The notes under the pieces are model-generated. The model was not told where the DNA came from, ran no database searches, and saw nothing but the letters and a program-made list of their open reading frames with translations. This document shows positions 35,945 to 44,003 of a stretch of DNA of 64,000 nucleotides, piece by piece. This DNA comes from Glutamicibacter nicotianae (GTDB lineage Bacteria; Actinomycetota; Actinomycetes; Actinomycetales; Micrococcaceae): NCBI RefSeq assembly GCF_006539525.1, contig NZ_BJNE01000003.1, forward strand, positions 62,001 through 126,000. Reading direction: 5' to 3'. Every line of letters begins with the position of its first letter. Within the stretch, counting starts at the first letter, position 1. The position numbers were made by a program, and so were the translations under genes.

Positions 35945-36685
35945 TTGAGAATCAAGGTTTTATTCAGTGGGCTCGTTGCAGCAGCACTGCTTGTCATTGC
36001 CGCAAGTCTGGATTCGATGAGTTGGCTGATGGGTGTGCTCACCGCGGTATTGCAGCTGATTTTCGCCTATACGTGGCCCCGCATGGTTCGCTCCGATGCG
36101 CCATGGCCGATCACCATCATCTTGGCGCTATGCTCGTTGGCTGCCACGGCCTTGGCCATGTTCCTGCCGGGCGGGTCGATGATGTCACATAGCGTCGAAG
36201 TCATCGCGGTTGGCGTGCTTCTGGTATTTATCAGCCAAGTATTGCGCGGTGCAGAAGCCGAAGGCCGGTTGGCCGGCGTGGTTTCCGGTGTCACTGGCAT
36301 TGTCCTGGGCGTGCTCGGTTCTGCCTGGGCCGCCAGCGCTTACGCGCCATACGGCTTTGGGTTGACCGTGATCACCGTGGTCGCGCTGCTCGGGGCCGGC
36401 GCGGTGTCTGCAACCCGACTTCCGAACCGGATGACGATGATTCTTGCGCCGGTGGTCGCTGCCGCATTGGGCGCGGCGTCCAGTGCGTTGCCCATGGATC
36501 TGCTTTGGTACCAGGGTGCGATCCTCGGGTTGCTGGCAGGACTGCTGGTTGGTTCGTTACGCGCCTTGGCTTTGGTCAGCCGCAGCGTGCGCAATCTGAG
36601 TGGAATCCTGGGCTTGGCCTGCGCCATCTTGCTGATGAGCGGTGCTGTCAGCTGGTATGCGATGGAAGTTCTGGCATTCATTTAA
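35945..36685 (+). CDS. Hypothetical polytopic membrane protein
   Basis: The 246-residue protein is almost entirely hydrophobic, with seven or eight predicted helices and no recognised domain. The TTG start at 35945 has AGGAA about 8 bases upstream. It is divergent from glnR; alanine-, valine- and leucine-rich composition and lack of charged motifs give no clue to function. Confidence 0.7.
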   Translation: MRIKVLFSGLVAAALLVIAASLDSMSWLMGVLTAVLQLIFAYTWPRMVRSDAPWPITIILALCSLAATALAMFLPGGSMMSHSVEVIAVGVLLVFISQVLRGAEAEGRLAGVVSGVTGIVLGVLGSAWAASAYAPYGFGLTVITVVALLGAGAVSATRLPNRMTMILAPVVAAALGAASSALPMDLLWYQGAILGLLAGLLVGSLRALALVSRSVRNLSGILGLACAILLMSGAVSWYAMEVLAFI

Positions 36686-36750
36686 CGGTGAGCGGTTCAA
36701 ATATGATGCAAGCTGCGTCACGCGTGTCGAAGTTGTCCGGGCTCGCACGC

Positions 36751-36756
36751 TAAGAT
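36751..36756 (+). promoter_or_regulatory. -10 box of a leaderless 39-codon gene
   Basis: TAAGAT, then GAAGCC (6 bases), then ATG at 36763. A TTGTCC upstream is too near to be a normal -35. Confidence 0.5.
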
Positions 36757-36762
36757 GAAGCC

Positions 36763-36882
36763 ATGAATGAAAATTACCTTGCAATCGAAATTTTCTTCCA
36801 GGCACTTGTAGTGATCGCCGGTCTCGGAATGGCCGGGTTCGCGGGCCTGGTAGTGAAGCGCCTCTTCCAGGGCCAGAAGTAG
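36763..36882 (+). CDS. Single-helix membrane peptide, 39 aa
   Basis: A 39-residue peptide, mostly one helix from about residue 6 to 31 (ATG-initiated MNENYLAIEIFFQALVVIA and so on), ending in a basic KRLFQGQK tail, which implies an inside C-terminus. The gene has its own -10 box and intrinsic terminator, so it is a complete small transcription unit. No family recognised. It resembles small actinobacterial membrane peptides of unknown role. Confidence 0.65.
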   Translation: MNENYLAIEIFFQALVVIAGLGMAGFAGLVVKRLFQGQK

Positions 36883-36885
36883 AAA

Positions 36886-36922
36886 CAGCGCACACAACAA
36901 CGTGTGCGCTGTTTTCTTTTCA
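36886..36922 (+). terminator. Terminator of the 39-aa gene
   Basis: ACAGCGCACAC pairs with GTGTGCGCTGT around an AACAAC loop and is followed by TTTTCTTTTC. Confidence 0.85.
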
Positions 36923-36951
36923 TCACTAACTAAATTAGGAGCGAGTAGTCC

Positions 36952-37566
36952 ATGGCCTTTGACCTACCTACGGACCTCACCCCGGAACTTGTACCTTTCG
37001 CTTGGCTCATTGGCACCTGGGAAGGTGCCGGCCGTCTTGGCGAAGGCGAAGCCGAGGACGAGTACTTCTGGCAGCAAGTCATCTTCCGCGACCTTGGCGG
37101 CCCTTACCTTGAATACCGCAGCGAAGCCTGGCTGACAGAAGCCGATGGCACGAAGCTGCGCATCCTGGCGGTTGAATCCGGATTCTGGTCGCTGGACCGC
37201 GAACAGCAGGATGCCGATGCGGGTCCTGGCATGGTGCCGGGGGATATCTTCCCGGTATTGCGTTCGGCTGACGATGTGCAGAAGCTGCACACCGAGGACG
37301 GCTTCAAGATCCAGGCGCATATCGTCCGGCCTGATGGCATCTCAGAGCTGTATTACGGCCTGATTGATGGGCCGCGTATTCAGCTTGCCACCGAGAGCCT
37401 GCTGCGCAGCAAGAATGCCCAGGCTTACGCATCGTCCACTCGCATCTACGGTCTGGTCAATGGCGAGCTGTTCTGGCGCTGGGATGTCTCCAAGGGCAAT
37501 ATGGACCTCCAGGCGCACGCCTCCGCGGCGCTCAAGCGTGTCACGGCCGAAGGGACGGCGAACTGA
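36952..37566 (+). CDS. Nitrobindin-like heme-binding protein (FABP/THAP4 family, DUF1794)
   Basis: The 204-residue beta-barrel protein has the diagnostic GTWEGAGRL motif near residue 21 and a C-terminal histidine in MDLQAHASAALKR that in nitrobindins ligates heme. Family members bind NO or isomerise peroxynitrite. It ends 2 bases before ygfZ, with which it is probably cotranscribed. The pairing is common in actinobacteria. Confidence 0.85.
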   Translation: MAFDLPTDLTPELVPFAWLIGTWEGAGRLGEGEAEDEYFWQQVIFRDLGGPYLEYRSEAWLTEADGTKLRILAVESGFWSLDREQQDADAGPGMVPGDIFPVLRSADDVQKLHTEDGFKIQAHIVRPDGISELYYGLIDGPRIQLATESLLRSKNAQAYASSTRIYGLVNGELFWRWDVSKGNMDLQAHASAALKRVTAEGTAN

Positions 37567-37568
37567 TC

Positions 37569-38651
37569 ATGGCCGCTGGATACCGTTCAGTTCTGCTCGA
37601 TCGCGCTGGGGCTGTGGAAGCTGGCGGTGTTGATGCCGGTGTCGCAGCCCACTACGGCGCGCCGACCCGTGAAGCACGCAAGCTCGCCGAGGGCCAGGCA
37701 GTTGCCGATCTGAGCCACTTCGACGTTGTCGAGATCCGGGGCGAGGATCGGCAGAGCTGGCTCGATACGCTCAGCAGCCAGCGAATTTCCCATCTGAACC
37801 CAGGGGGCAGCACCCAGGCGCTGTTGCTTTCGGTCCAGGGTCGGATTGAGCACGAGATGAAGGTGCTCGCCGCCGAAGACCAATTGCTGCTGATTGTTGA
37901 ACCGGGCGCCGGGGCAGCGTTGGAGCAGTTCTTGAACTCGATGCGCTTCATGCTGCGCGTTGAGGTCAATGACCTTTCCTCCAGCTATGGCGTGCTGGCA
38001 GCTACCCGCAAGATCGGCACCGCTGGATCGCTGGTCTGGGAGAACCCATGGCCAGGCATTACCGAGGGCGGGTGGGCCTATTCCCGCGAAGACCACCCAG
38101 GCAAGGAACGTCCATGGTTCTTGCACATCGTGGAGCTGGAGAATCTGGCCGAAGCCGTAGGTGACGAAGAACTAGCCGGCATGATGGCTGTCGAAGCCTT
38201 GCGCATTGCCGCGTGGGAACCGCGTTTCGGCGCTGAGATCGACGACAAGACCATTCCCCACGAGCTGGACTGGCTGCGTACCTCGGTGCATTTGAACAAG
38301 GGCTGCTACAAGGGCCAGGAAACGATTGCCCGCGTGCACAACATTGGCCACCCGCCGCGCCGACTGGTGTTCTTGGACCTTGACGGTTCCATGCACACGT
38401 TGCCTGCCGCCGGCGCCAAAGTGAAGCTGGGAGAACGCACGGTAGGCCGGATTACTTCCGCGACCTTGCATTATGAAGCCGGGCCCATCGCCTTGGCCGT
38501 GGTCAAGCGCAACGTCGATCCGGAAGCGGAATTGGCCGTGATTGATGGTGAAACGAGCTATCCGGCGACGCAGGAAGTCATTGTGGCTACCGATGCCGGC
38601 CAGGTCGCTGGGCGCTTTACCGGGTTCCTGAGGACTCCGCCCCAAGGCTAG
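37569..38651 (+). CDS. ygfZ: YgfZ/GcvT-like folate-binding protein
   Basis: The 360-residue protein belongs to the YgfZ family, folate-dependent factors for maturation or repair of iron-sulfur enzymes. It contains the defining KGCYKGQE motif (about residues 249-256) with the essential cysteine. An N-terminal RSVLLDRAGAVEAGG extension is present. It differs from glycine cleavage T protein by this motif. It is followed by a hairpin. Confidence 0.88.
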   Translation: MAAGYRSVLLDRAGAVEAGGVDAGVAAHYGAPTREARKLAEGQAVADLSHFDVVEIRGEDRQSWLDTLSSQRISHLNPGGSTQALLLSVQGRIEHEMKVLAAEDQLLLIVEPGAGAALEQFLNSMRFMLRVEVNDLSSSYGVLAATRKIGTAGSLVWENPWPGITEGGWAYSREDHPGKERPWFLHIVELENLAEAVGDEELAGMMAVEALRIAAWEPRFGAEIDDKTIPHELDWLRTSVHLNKGCYKGQETIARVHNIGHPPRRLVFLDLDGSMHTLPAAGAKVKLGERTVGRITSATLHYEAGPIALAVVKRNVDPEAELAVIDGETSYPATQEVIVATDAGQVAGRFTGFLRTPPQG

Positions 38652-38659
38652 AAGCCAAC

Positions 38660-38714
38660 GACAAGGGCGTGGGGTGAAATGCTTTCCAAGGCATTTCACC
38701 CCACGCCCTTGTTG
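38660..38714. terminator. Bidirectional terminator between ygfZ and pfkA
   Basis: ACAAGGGCGTGGGGTGAAATGC and its complement form a 22-base-pair stem between convergent genes. Confidence 0.85.
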
Positions 38715-38725
38715 CGTCTCCAGGA

Positions 38726-39754
38726 TCAGCCGAAGAGCACAGCGGCTTCTTCGTAGCGTTCCATGGGCACGCGCTTGAGGTTGTTCAAGGCGGCCCGCAG
38801 AGGCACGCGCAGCACCTTGGTGCCGTGCAATGCCACCATGGTTCCCCATGCCTCGGCGTGAATGGAATCCACAGCTGCCATTCCCAAACGGGTGGCAAGG
38901 ACACGGTCGAAAGCCGTAGGCACGCCGCCACGCTGAATATGCCCCAGCACGGTTGCACGCGTTTCAATGCCGGTACGTTCCTCGATCACTGGCGCGAGCA
39001 TCTCGCCAATGCCGCCAAGGCGAGCACGGCCGAAGGAGTCGAGGCCGCGTACCGAGAAGGCCTCTTCCATGCCTTCGGGCACGAAGCCTTCGGCGACAAC
39101 CACCAATGGGGCGCGTCCGCGTTCATGGGCTTCGTTCACCCACTGGCAGATCTGCTCCATGGTGGTGGATACCTCCGGGATGAGTACGGCGTGCGCACCG
39201 GATGCCATGCCCGCGTGCAGGGCAATCCAGCCCACGTGCCGGCCCATCACTTCAGCGACCATGCAGCGGTGGTGCGAGTCGCCGGTGGTGCGCAGGCGGT
39301 CGATGGCTTCGACGGCGATCTGGTTGGCGGTATCGAAACCGAAGGTGTAGTCCGTGGCGTCCAGGTCATTGTCAATGGTCTTGGGGACGCCAACGATAGG
39401 CAGGCCCGCCTCGCAAAGGCGCTGGGCGCCGGCGAGCGTGCCTTCGCCGCCGATGGCGATCAGCGAATCGATGCCATTGGACTTGAGGACTTTGGAAATG
39501 TTCTCGGCGCCACCGAGCTCACCCTCGAACGCATTCGTGCGCGAGGTGCCTAAGATGGTGCCGCCCTGCTTGGCGATGCCGCGCACAGCGGTTCGGGGAA
39601 GATCAAAGTAGTCGCCTTCCTTGACGCCACGCCAGCCGTCGCGGAAACCGACGAACTCGTAATCGTAGCTTTTGATGCCGTTCAGTACCGCTCCGCGGAT
39701 AACAGCGTTCAAACCTGGGCAGTCGCCGCCCGAGGTCATGATTCCAATGCGCAT
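38726..39754 (-). CDS. pfkA: 6-phosphofructokinase
   Basis: The 342-residue enzyme phosphorylates fructose 6-phosphate in glycolysis. It has the N-terminal MRIGIMTSGGDCPGLNAVIRG, the phosphate-donor loop GGEGTLAGA and the catalytic PKTIDNDL. It belongs to the clade with GGE in place of E. coli's GGD; ATP versus pyrophosphate as the donor cannot be settled by eye. It is a single gene. Confidence 0.92.
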   Translation of the reverse strand: MRIGIMTSGGDCPGLNAVIRGAVLNGIKSYDYEFVGFRDGWRGVKEGDYFDLPRTAVRGIAKQGGTILGTSRTNAFEGELGGAENISKVLKSNGIDSLIAIGGEGTLAGAQRLCEAGLPIVGVPKTIDNDLDATDYTFGFDTANQIAVEAIDRLRTTGDSHHRCMVAEVMGRHVGWIALHAGMASGAHAVLIPEVSTTMEQICQWVNEAHERGRAPLVVVAEGFVPEGMEEAFSVRGLDSFGRARLGGIGEMLAPVIEERTGIETRATVLGHIQRGGVPTAFDRVLATRLGMAAVDSIHAEAWGTMVALHGTKVLRVPLRAALNNLKRVPMERYEEAAVLFG

Positions 39755-39910
39755 TGGCCCTCGCTTAGTAAAGGGAAAGCCTTGTGCAGCAGCTGGAGCA
39801 AGCAGGCTCCCGATATAGCTGCGACAATAAGGATTTCCATTCGGATGTCATTCAATATCCGCGCGCCATTGAGCATCTACTCTGCGTGCCATTGTACGTG
39901 CTTAAAGCCA

Positions 39911-39955
39911 CTAGGGCGAGTCTCACGTCACGGATGTGCGTGAGACCCGCCCTAG
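39911..39955 (-). terminator. Hairpin between pspC gene cluster and pfkA
   Basis: CTAGGGCGAGTCTCACG pairs with CGTGAGACCCGCCCTAG (one mismatch), located just after the last gene of the minus-strand PspC cluster. There is no T run, so it may terminate weakly. Confidence 0.6.
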
Positions 39956-40008
39956 CCGGATCATGGCGCCAAGCCTCGTTCGCCGAGTTGGCCGGTCGGG
40001 ACCAGAAC

Positions 40009-40251
40009 TTAGAATTTGCGCAGCCAGTTCTGCAAGATGATGGTGTTGTCCTGTGCCGGGATCAGGATCCACGCCAGAATATATGCGGCAATGCCCATGA
40101 CCGGGAGCAGGAACGAAAGCAGCAACGCAATGCGCACCAAGGTGACATCCCATCCGAACTTGTAGGCAATGCCTCCGGCGACGCCGCCGGCCAAGCGGCC
40201 TGGTCCGCGGCGAAGCGGCATGGAACGAAGCGAGTTGAAGAATGCGTCCAT
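40009..40251 (-). CDS. Short PspC domain protein, 80 aa
   Basis: The 80-residue protein is little more than one PspC domain: basic PLRRGPGRLAGGVAGGIAYKFGW followed by two helices (VRIALLLSFLLPVMGIAAYILAWILI). PspC domains sense membrane stress through interaction with partner proteins. It is the last gene of a minus-strand set of three next to the divergent kinase. Confidence 0.85.
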   Translation of the reverse strand: MDAFFNSLRSMPLRRGPGRLAGGVAGGIAYKFGWDVTLVRIALLLSFLLPVMGIAAYILAWILIPAQDNTIILQNWLRKF

Positions 40252-40286
40252 CAGATAACTCCTAATAGTTGGAAAAGCGTGGAAAC

Positions 40287-40535
40287 TTAGAGGTTGGGGT
40301 CCGTGGGCAGAGGTGGTTCAGCTGCGGATTTCCGGGCCTTGCCGGCCGCGGCCAGACCGGAGAAGATCATGGCAACACCAGCCAACGCGACGATGGTGAT
40401 GAAGAACAACGGCATGTCGAAACTCCATTGCAGAACCAGTCGGCTGAGCGATGCCAGGGCGACAACGATCATGATCAGCCCGAAGACCAAGGTTCCGGTA
40501 GGGAATTTTCTAGCTGGAGTGGAAGAAGAATTCAT
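40287..40535 (-). CDS. Hypothetical small membrane protein, 82 aa
   Basis: Two hydrophobic helices (about 13-34 and 41-64) between polar ends (MNSSSTPARKFPTG and KARKSAAEPPLP). Lies between two PspC genes in the same operon, with an AAGGACTG ribosome binding site. No known family; context suggests a role with the PspC proteins in the membrane. Confidence 0.7.
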   Translation of the reverse strand: MNSSSTPARKFPTGTLVFGLIMIVVALASLSRLVLQWSFDMPLFFITIVALAGVAMIFSGLAAAGKARKSAAEPPLPTDPNL

Positions 40536-40547
40536 GAAGCTCAGTCC

Positions 40548-41870
40548 TTAGAAATCCTTGTTGCTGGGGTTCAGGATGGTGGGAGTATCGACGCTGGTGG
40601 AGAAGGAGGAAAAAGCGCCGTCGACTTCAACGGTCAGCGTTGGTGCATCGCCGGGCAAGGTCCGCAGATCCTGAGGCAGCTCCAAGTCCATGCCGGATAG
40701 GAACGCGCCTTCGGTTTGTACCTTCACCGGAACATTCTCCGGCAGGAGCAGGTCCAGCTTGGAAAATACGGAGTCGATCTCTACCGTAGTGGGCTTGGTA
40801 ATCGTGCCCAAATGGGTCAGGTCTACCGTGGAGCTGCTGAATGCTGCACTGTACTGGCTGTCGTCTCCGGTTGCCGAGCGAACGAACCCGCGGGTTGAAT
40901 CACCGAAGGACGTTACAGAGAAGATCACCGTCAACACCAGCAGAGGAATTGCCAAGCCCAAGAGGCCTCCACTGGTGCGCCCGGAAAGCGCGGCCAGGAC
41001 GATGACGAGCCCAACCAGCAGCAGTCCGCAAGCCAAGGCCACCGTCCAGCCCGAACCAGGCAAAGCAACGATATCCAAGTAATCGGCCAGCATGACCACA
41101 GCGATCACCAGCACGGTGAGGCCGAAGACGGTCGTTCCAAGCCATCCCGGAATCGGGTGGATGATCGGCTTGCGATTCACCTTGGGGTTGTAGGCCTTGG
41201 TGTATGCAGGATCTGGTGAGTAGCTATTCTCGTGCTGGCGTATGGGGCCAGAATCATCTGAACTCATGGGGTGCTCCTTGGTTGGCGCATCTGGATTACC
41301 GGCCGCGAACCGGTTCGCCGCGCTTGCATTGAAACTCTGGGTGCCATCTCCACGCCATGGATGCTCCAGCGCCGTGGTCTTGCTGGCAGGCTTGGGCGAG
41401 GCGGCAGGACTGGTACCGGTTGGCGCCGTCTTTCGGGCCCCGTCCGGCCGCGCAAATCGGGTGTTTTTCCTGCTGAAGATGATGAATGCGATGGCCGCGA
41501 CAATTGCCACGGGCCACAAGATCGGTGCCAGCGAATCCAGGAACCAGGGAGCCGGGAAGATGCCAAACGCAAAGATGATGACTGCGCCGGTCATGCCGCT
41601 GGTCCAGTTGCGATTCACTGCACTTTCCAGATGCATCTTTCCAGCGGCATCAGGCAGCAATGCCCAAGCCAGACCGTAGAGCACCATGCCCAAGCCGCCG
41701 AGGACACCGAGCACCACGAAGATGCCGCGGATCAGGACCACATCGACCTTGAAATAATCGGCCACGCCAGTTGCGACGCCGCCGAGCCACTGCGAGTCCT
41801 GGCGGGTGACCGGTGATTTGCGCAGCTGTTCGTATATGCCGCGACGACGTTGAGACCCTTCGTTATTCAT
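40548..41870 (-). CDS. PspC-LiaF-like membrane protein
   Basis: The 440-residue protein has an N-terminal PspC domain (about residues 15-75), a long linker rich in alanine, proline and threonine, four or more membrane helices (about residues 230-320), and a beta-strand C-terminal region with the repeated 'VEVDGAFS' and 'VEIDSVFSKLDLLLPENVPV' patterns typical of LiaF-like cell-wall-active antibiotic response domains. LiaF-type proteins restrain a cognate kinase. It is divergent from just such a kinase. Confidence 0.85.
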   Translation of the reverse strand: MNNEGSQRRRGIYEQLRKSPVTRQDSQWLGGVATGVADYFKVDVVLIRGIFVVLGVLGGLGMVLYGLAWALLPDAAGKMHLESAVNRNWTSGMTGAVIIFAFGIFPAPWFLDSLAPILWPVAIVAAIAFIIFSRKNTRFARPDGARKTAPTGTSPAASPKPASKTTALEHPWRGDGTQSFNASAANRFAAGNPDAPTKEHPMSSDDSGPIRQHENSYSPDPAYTKAYNPKVNRKPIIHPIPGWLGTTVFGLTVLVIAVVMLADYLDIVALPGSGWTVALACGLLLVGLVIVLAALSGRTSGGLLGLAIPLLVLTVIFSVTSFGDSTRGFVRSATGDDSQYSAAFSSSTVDLTHLGTITKPTTVEIDSVFSKLDLLLPENVPVKVQTEGAFLSGMDLELPQDLRTLPGDAPTLTVEVDGAFSSFSTSVDTPTILNPSNKDF

Positions 41871-41996
41871 AGTTCAATGTTCTCGCGTTGCCGGGGTCCA
41901 GCGCTATGAGGGGATACCCTGAACTTCCCCTAGGGGTGCCCCTAGATCCGGTGATCAACCGCGAAGAATCGCCAAGAACGTGCTTGACTTAGAACC
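41871..41996. promoter_or_regulatory. Divergent regulatory region between the PspC cluster and the kinase
   Basis: A 126-base region that must hold promoters for both directions. CCCCTAGGGGTGCCCCTAG around 41931 contains two short palindromic CCCCTAG(G) elements. I cannot assign -10 boxes with confidence. Confidence 0.4.
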
Positions 41997-43250
41997 ATGG
42001 AAAGTCCTGAACGACGTTTGATGGTTCGCAGCGAAAACCGGCTCGTTGCTGGTGTCTGCGGCGGCCTCGCGGAGCATCTGAATCTGCCGCTGAAGTACGT
42101 CCGGCTGGGGTTTCTGGGACTGTCCGTTTTAGGCGGCGTCGGCATACTGCTCTATGCCTGGCTCTGGGTATTCGTCCCGAGCGCAGAAGAAGCGCACGCG
42201 GACGAGCTCCGCTCCTGGGGCACCAGGTCTCGCAGCCTTGCTGAAGAGATGAACCGAGTGCAGCAAGGCATTTTCCGGCCACGCGAAGGGTGGGAAAGGA
42301 ACTCCACCTGGCGTGACACGCTAATCGGTGCGGGTTTGCTGGCGCTCGCCGTCCTGGCCTTCGGGCAATGGACCGGCTGGAATATCCGCTGGGATCTGAT
42401 CTGGCCTTCCTTGTCCATTATTGCTGGCATTGTGCTGGCCTGGATCCAATTCGATGAGGGAATCACCGAGGGCAGGAAACGTCTGGCACTGCCGTTGCTG
42501 CTGCGCTTGGCCTTTGGGCTGGTCCTGGTTATCGGCGGGCTGCTGGCCTTGCTGGGAAACATTGTCGGTGCCGCGGACCTGCTCGGCGGCCTGTGGGCGG
42601 CTTTGGCGATTATCGTCGGCGCGACCGTTGTCTTGCTTCCTTGGGGCACCCGGCTATGGCGGGATTTCATCGCTGAACGAAGCTCTCGGCAGGCTGCGGC
42701 CCAACGAGCCGAGTTCGCCGCTCACCTGCATGATTCGGTTTTGCAAACCTTGGCGGTGATTCAAAAACGCAGTGAAGACCCGGCTGCGGTGAGGACCCTG
42801 GCACGTGTCCAGGAACGTGAACTGCGCCAATGGCTGTATGGCAACCACGACCTTGATGACGAAGACGTCATCGTTGAGATCCAGCACGAGGCAAGCCACA
42901 TTGAACAGTTGCTCTTGCGCGATGTTGAAGTCGTTTCGGTAGGCAATGCGCAGGGCTTTGCCGGACAGCAGGCACTGGTGGCCGCTAGCCGCGAGGCCAT
43001 GATGAACGCGGCCAAGCATGCTGATGGCAAGATTTCAGTTTTCATCGAATGCTCGGCCGCGCAAGTAGAAGTGTATGTGCGCGACCGCGGCACCGGTTTT
43101 GACATCGAAGGAATACCGGCGGATCGTCACGGCATCAGGGAATCAATCATTGGCCGCATGGAACGCGCAGGCGGCACGGCACAGATCCGCAGCGGCGCAT
43201 CCGGAACTGAAGTGCAGCTGAGCATGCCATTGGACATGGAGGAAGAATAG
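41997..43250 (+). CDS. PspC-domain sensor histidine kinase
   Basis: The 417-residue kinase starts with a PspC domain (residues 1-60), then helices at about residues 105-125, 130-145, 165-185 and 190-215, a NarL-type dimerisation/phosphoacceptor motif HLHDSVLQTL (His245), and a HATPase domain with EAMMNAAKHAD and DRGTGFD. The combination is the LiaS/PspC-type envelope stress kinase. It is coupled 4 bases from its response regulator. Confidence 0.9.
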   Translation: MESPERRLMVRSENRLVAGVCGGLAEHLNLPLKYVRLGFLGLSVLGGVGILLYAWLWVFVPSAEEAHADELRSWGTRSRSLAEEMNRVQQGIFRPREGWERNSTWRDTLIGAGLLALAVLAFGQWTGWNIRWDLIWPSLSIIAGIVLAWIQFDEGITEGRKRLALPLLLRLAFGLVLVIGGLLALLGNIVGAADLLGGLWAALAIIVGATVVLLPWGTRLWRDFIAERSSRQAAAQRAEFAAHLHDSVLQTLAVIQKRSEDPAAVRTLARVQERELRQWLYGNHDLDDEDVIVEIQHEASHIEQLLLRDVEVVSVGNAQGFAGQQALVAASREAMMNAAKHADGKISVFIECSAAQVEVYVRDRGTGFDIEGIPADRHGIRESIIGRMERAGGTAQIRSGASGTEVQLSMPLDMEEE

Positions 43251-43254
43251 GAAT

Positions 43255-43923
43255 ATGAGCGCAGAAAACGCCTCCGGGCTGTACCGAGTAGTGCTGGTGG
43301 ATGACCATGCCATCTTCCGCTCCGGATTACGTGCCGATTTGGCCCAGGATATCGAGATTGTCGGCGAAGCCGGCACCGTGGAAGACGCCATTGAGGTGAT
43401 CAGCGCGCAGCAGCCGGATGTGGTGCTATTGGACGTGCATCTGCCCGGCGGCCGCGGCGGCGGCGGGGCCGAAGTGCTCAAGGGCTGCACCGGGCTGCTG
43501 GGATCAACGCGCTTTCTGGCATTGAGCGTTTCCGACGCGGCGCAGGACGTCGTGACGGTTATTCGTTCCGGTGCCCGCGGGTACGTCACCAAGAGCATTT
43601 CCGGGGCGGAGATTTCTGATGCGGTGCGGCGCGTGGCCGGGGGAGATGCCGTGTTCTCGCCACGCTTGGCAGGGTTCGTCTTGGACGCCTTTGGCAGCAG
43701 CGCGCCGGTGGCGGAAATTGATGAAGAACTCGATCTGCTGTCCGACCGCGAATTGCAGGTCATGCGGCTGATCGCCCGCGGATACAGCTATAAGGAAGTT
43801 GCCAAGGAGCTGTTCATCTCAGTGAAGACCGTGGAATCCCATGTCTCAAATGTGCTGCGCAAACTCCAGCTATCAAACCGGCATGAGCTCACCCGTTGGG
43901 CCGTTGACCGCAAGATCCTCTGA
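43255..43923 (+). CDS. NarL/LuxR-type response regulator
   Basis: The 222-residue protein has a receiver domain with the acidic pair at residues 16-17 and the phosphorylated aspartate at 60 (VVLLDVHLPGG), and a GerE-type helix-turn-helix at about residues 155-215 (YSYKEVAKELFISVKTVESHVSNVLRK). The receiver carries an unusual glycine stretch (GGRGGGGAEVL). It partners the PspC kinase. The likely target is the divergent PspC cluster. Confidence 0.92.
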   Translation: MSAENASGLYRVVLVDDHAIFRSGLRADLAQDIEIVGEAGTVEDAIEVISAQQPDVVLLDVHLPGGRGGGGAEVLKGCTGLLGSTRFLALSVSDAAQDVVTVIRSGARGYVTKSISGAEISDAVRRVAGGDAVFSPRLAGFVLDAFGSSAPVAEIDEELDLLSDRELQVMRLIARGYSYKEVAKELFISVKTVESHVSNVLRKLQLSNRHELTRWAVDRKIL

Positions 43924-43943
43924 ACAGCATTGCGGAAAAACAA

Positions 43944-43988
43944 TGAAGCCGGGAAATCCATGATCGTGGTGGATTCCCCGGCTTCTTG
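43944..43988. terminator. Terminator after the two-component operon
   Basis: GAAGCCGGGAAATCC pairs with GGATTCCCCGGCTTC with one mismatch and is followed by TTG. It lies between convergent genes and probably serves aspC too. Confidence 0.75.
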
Positions 43989-44003
43989 CGTGGTGAGTCT
44001 CGC

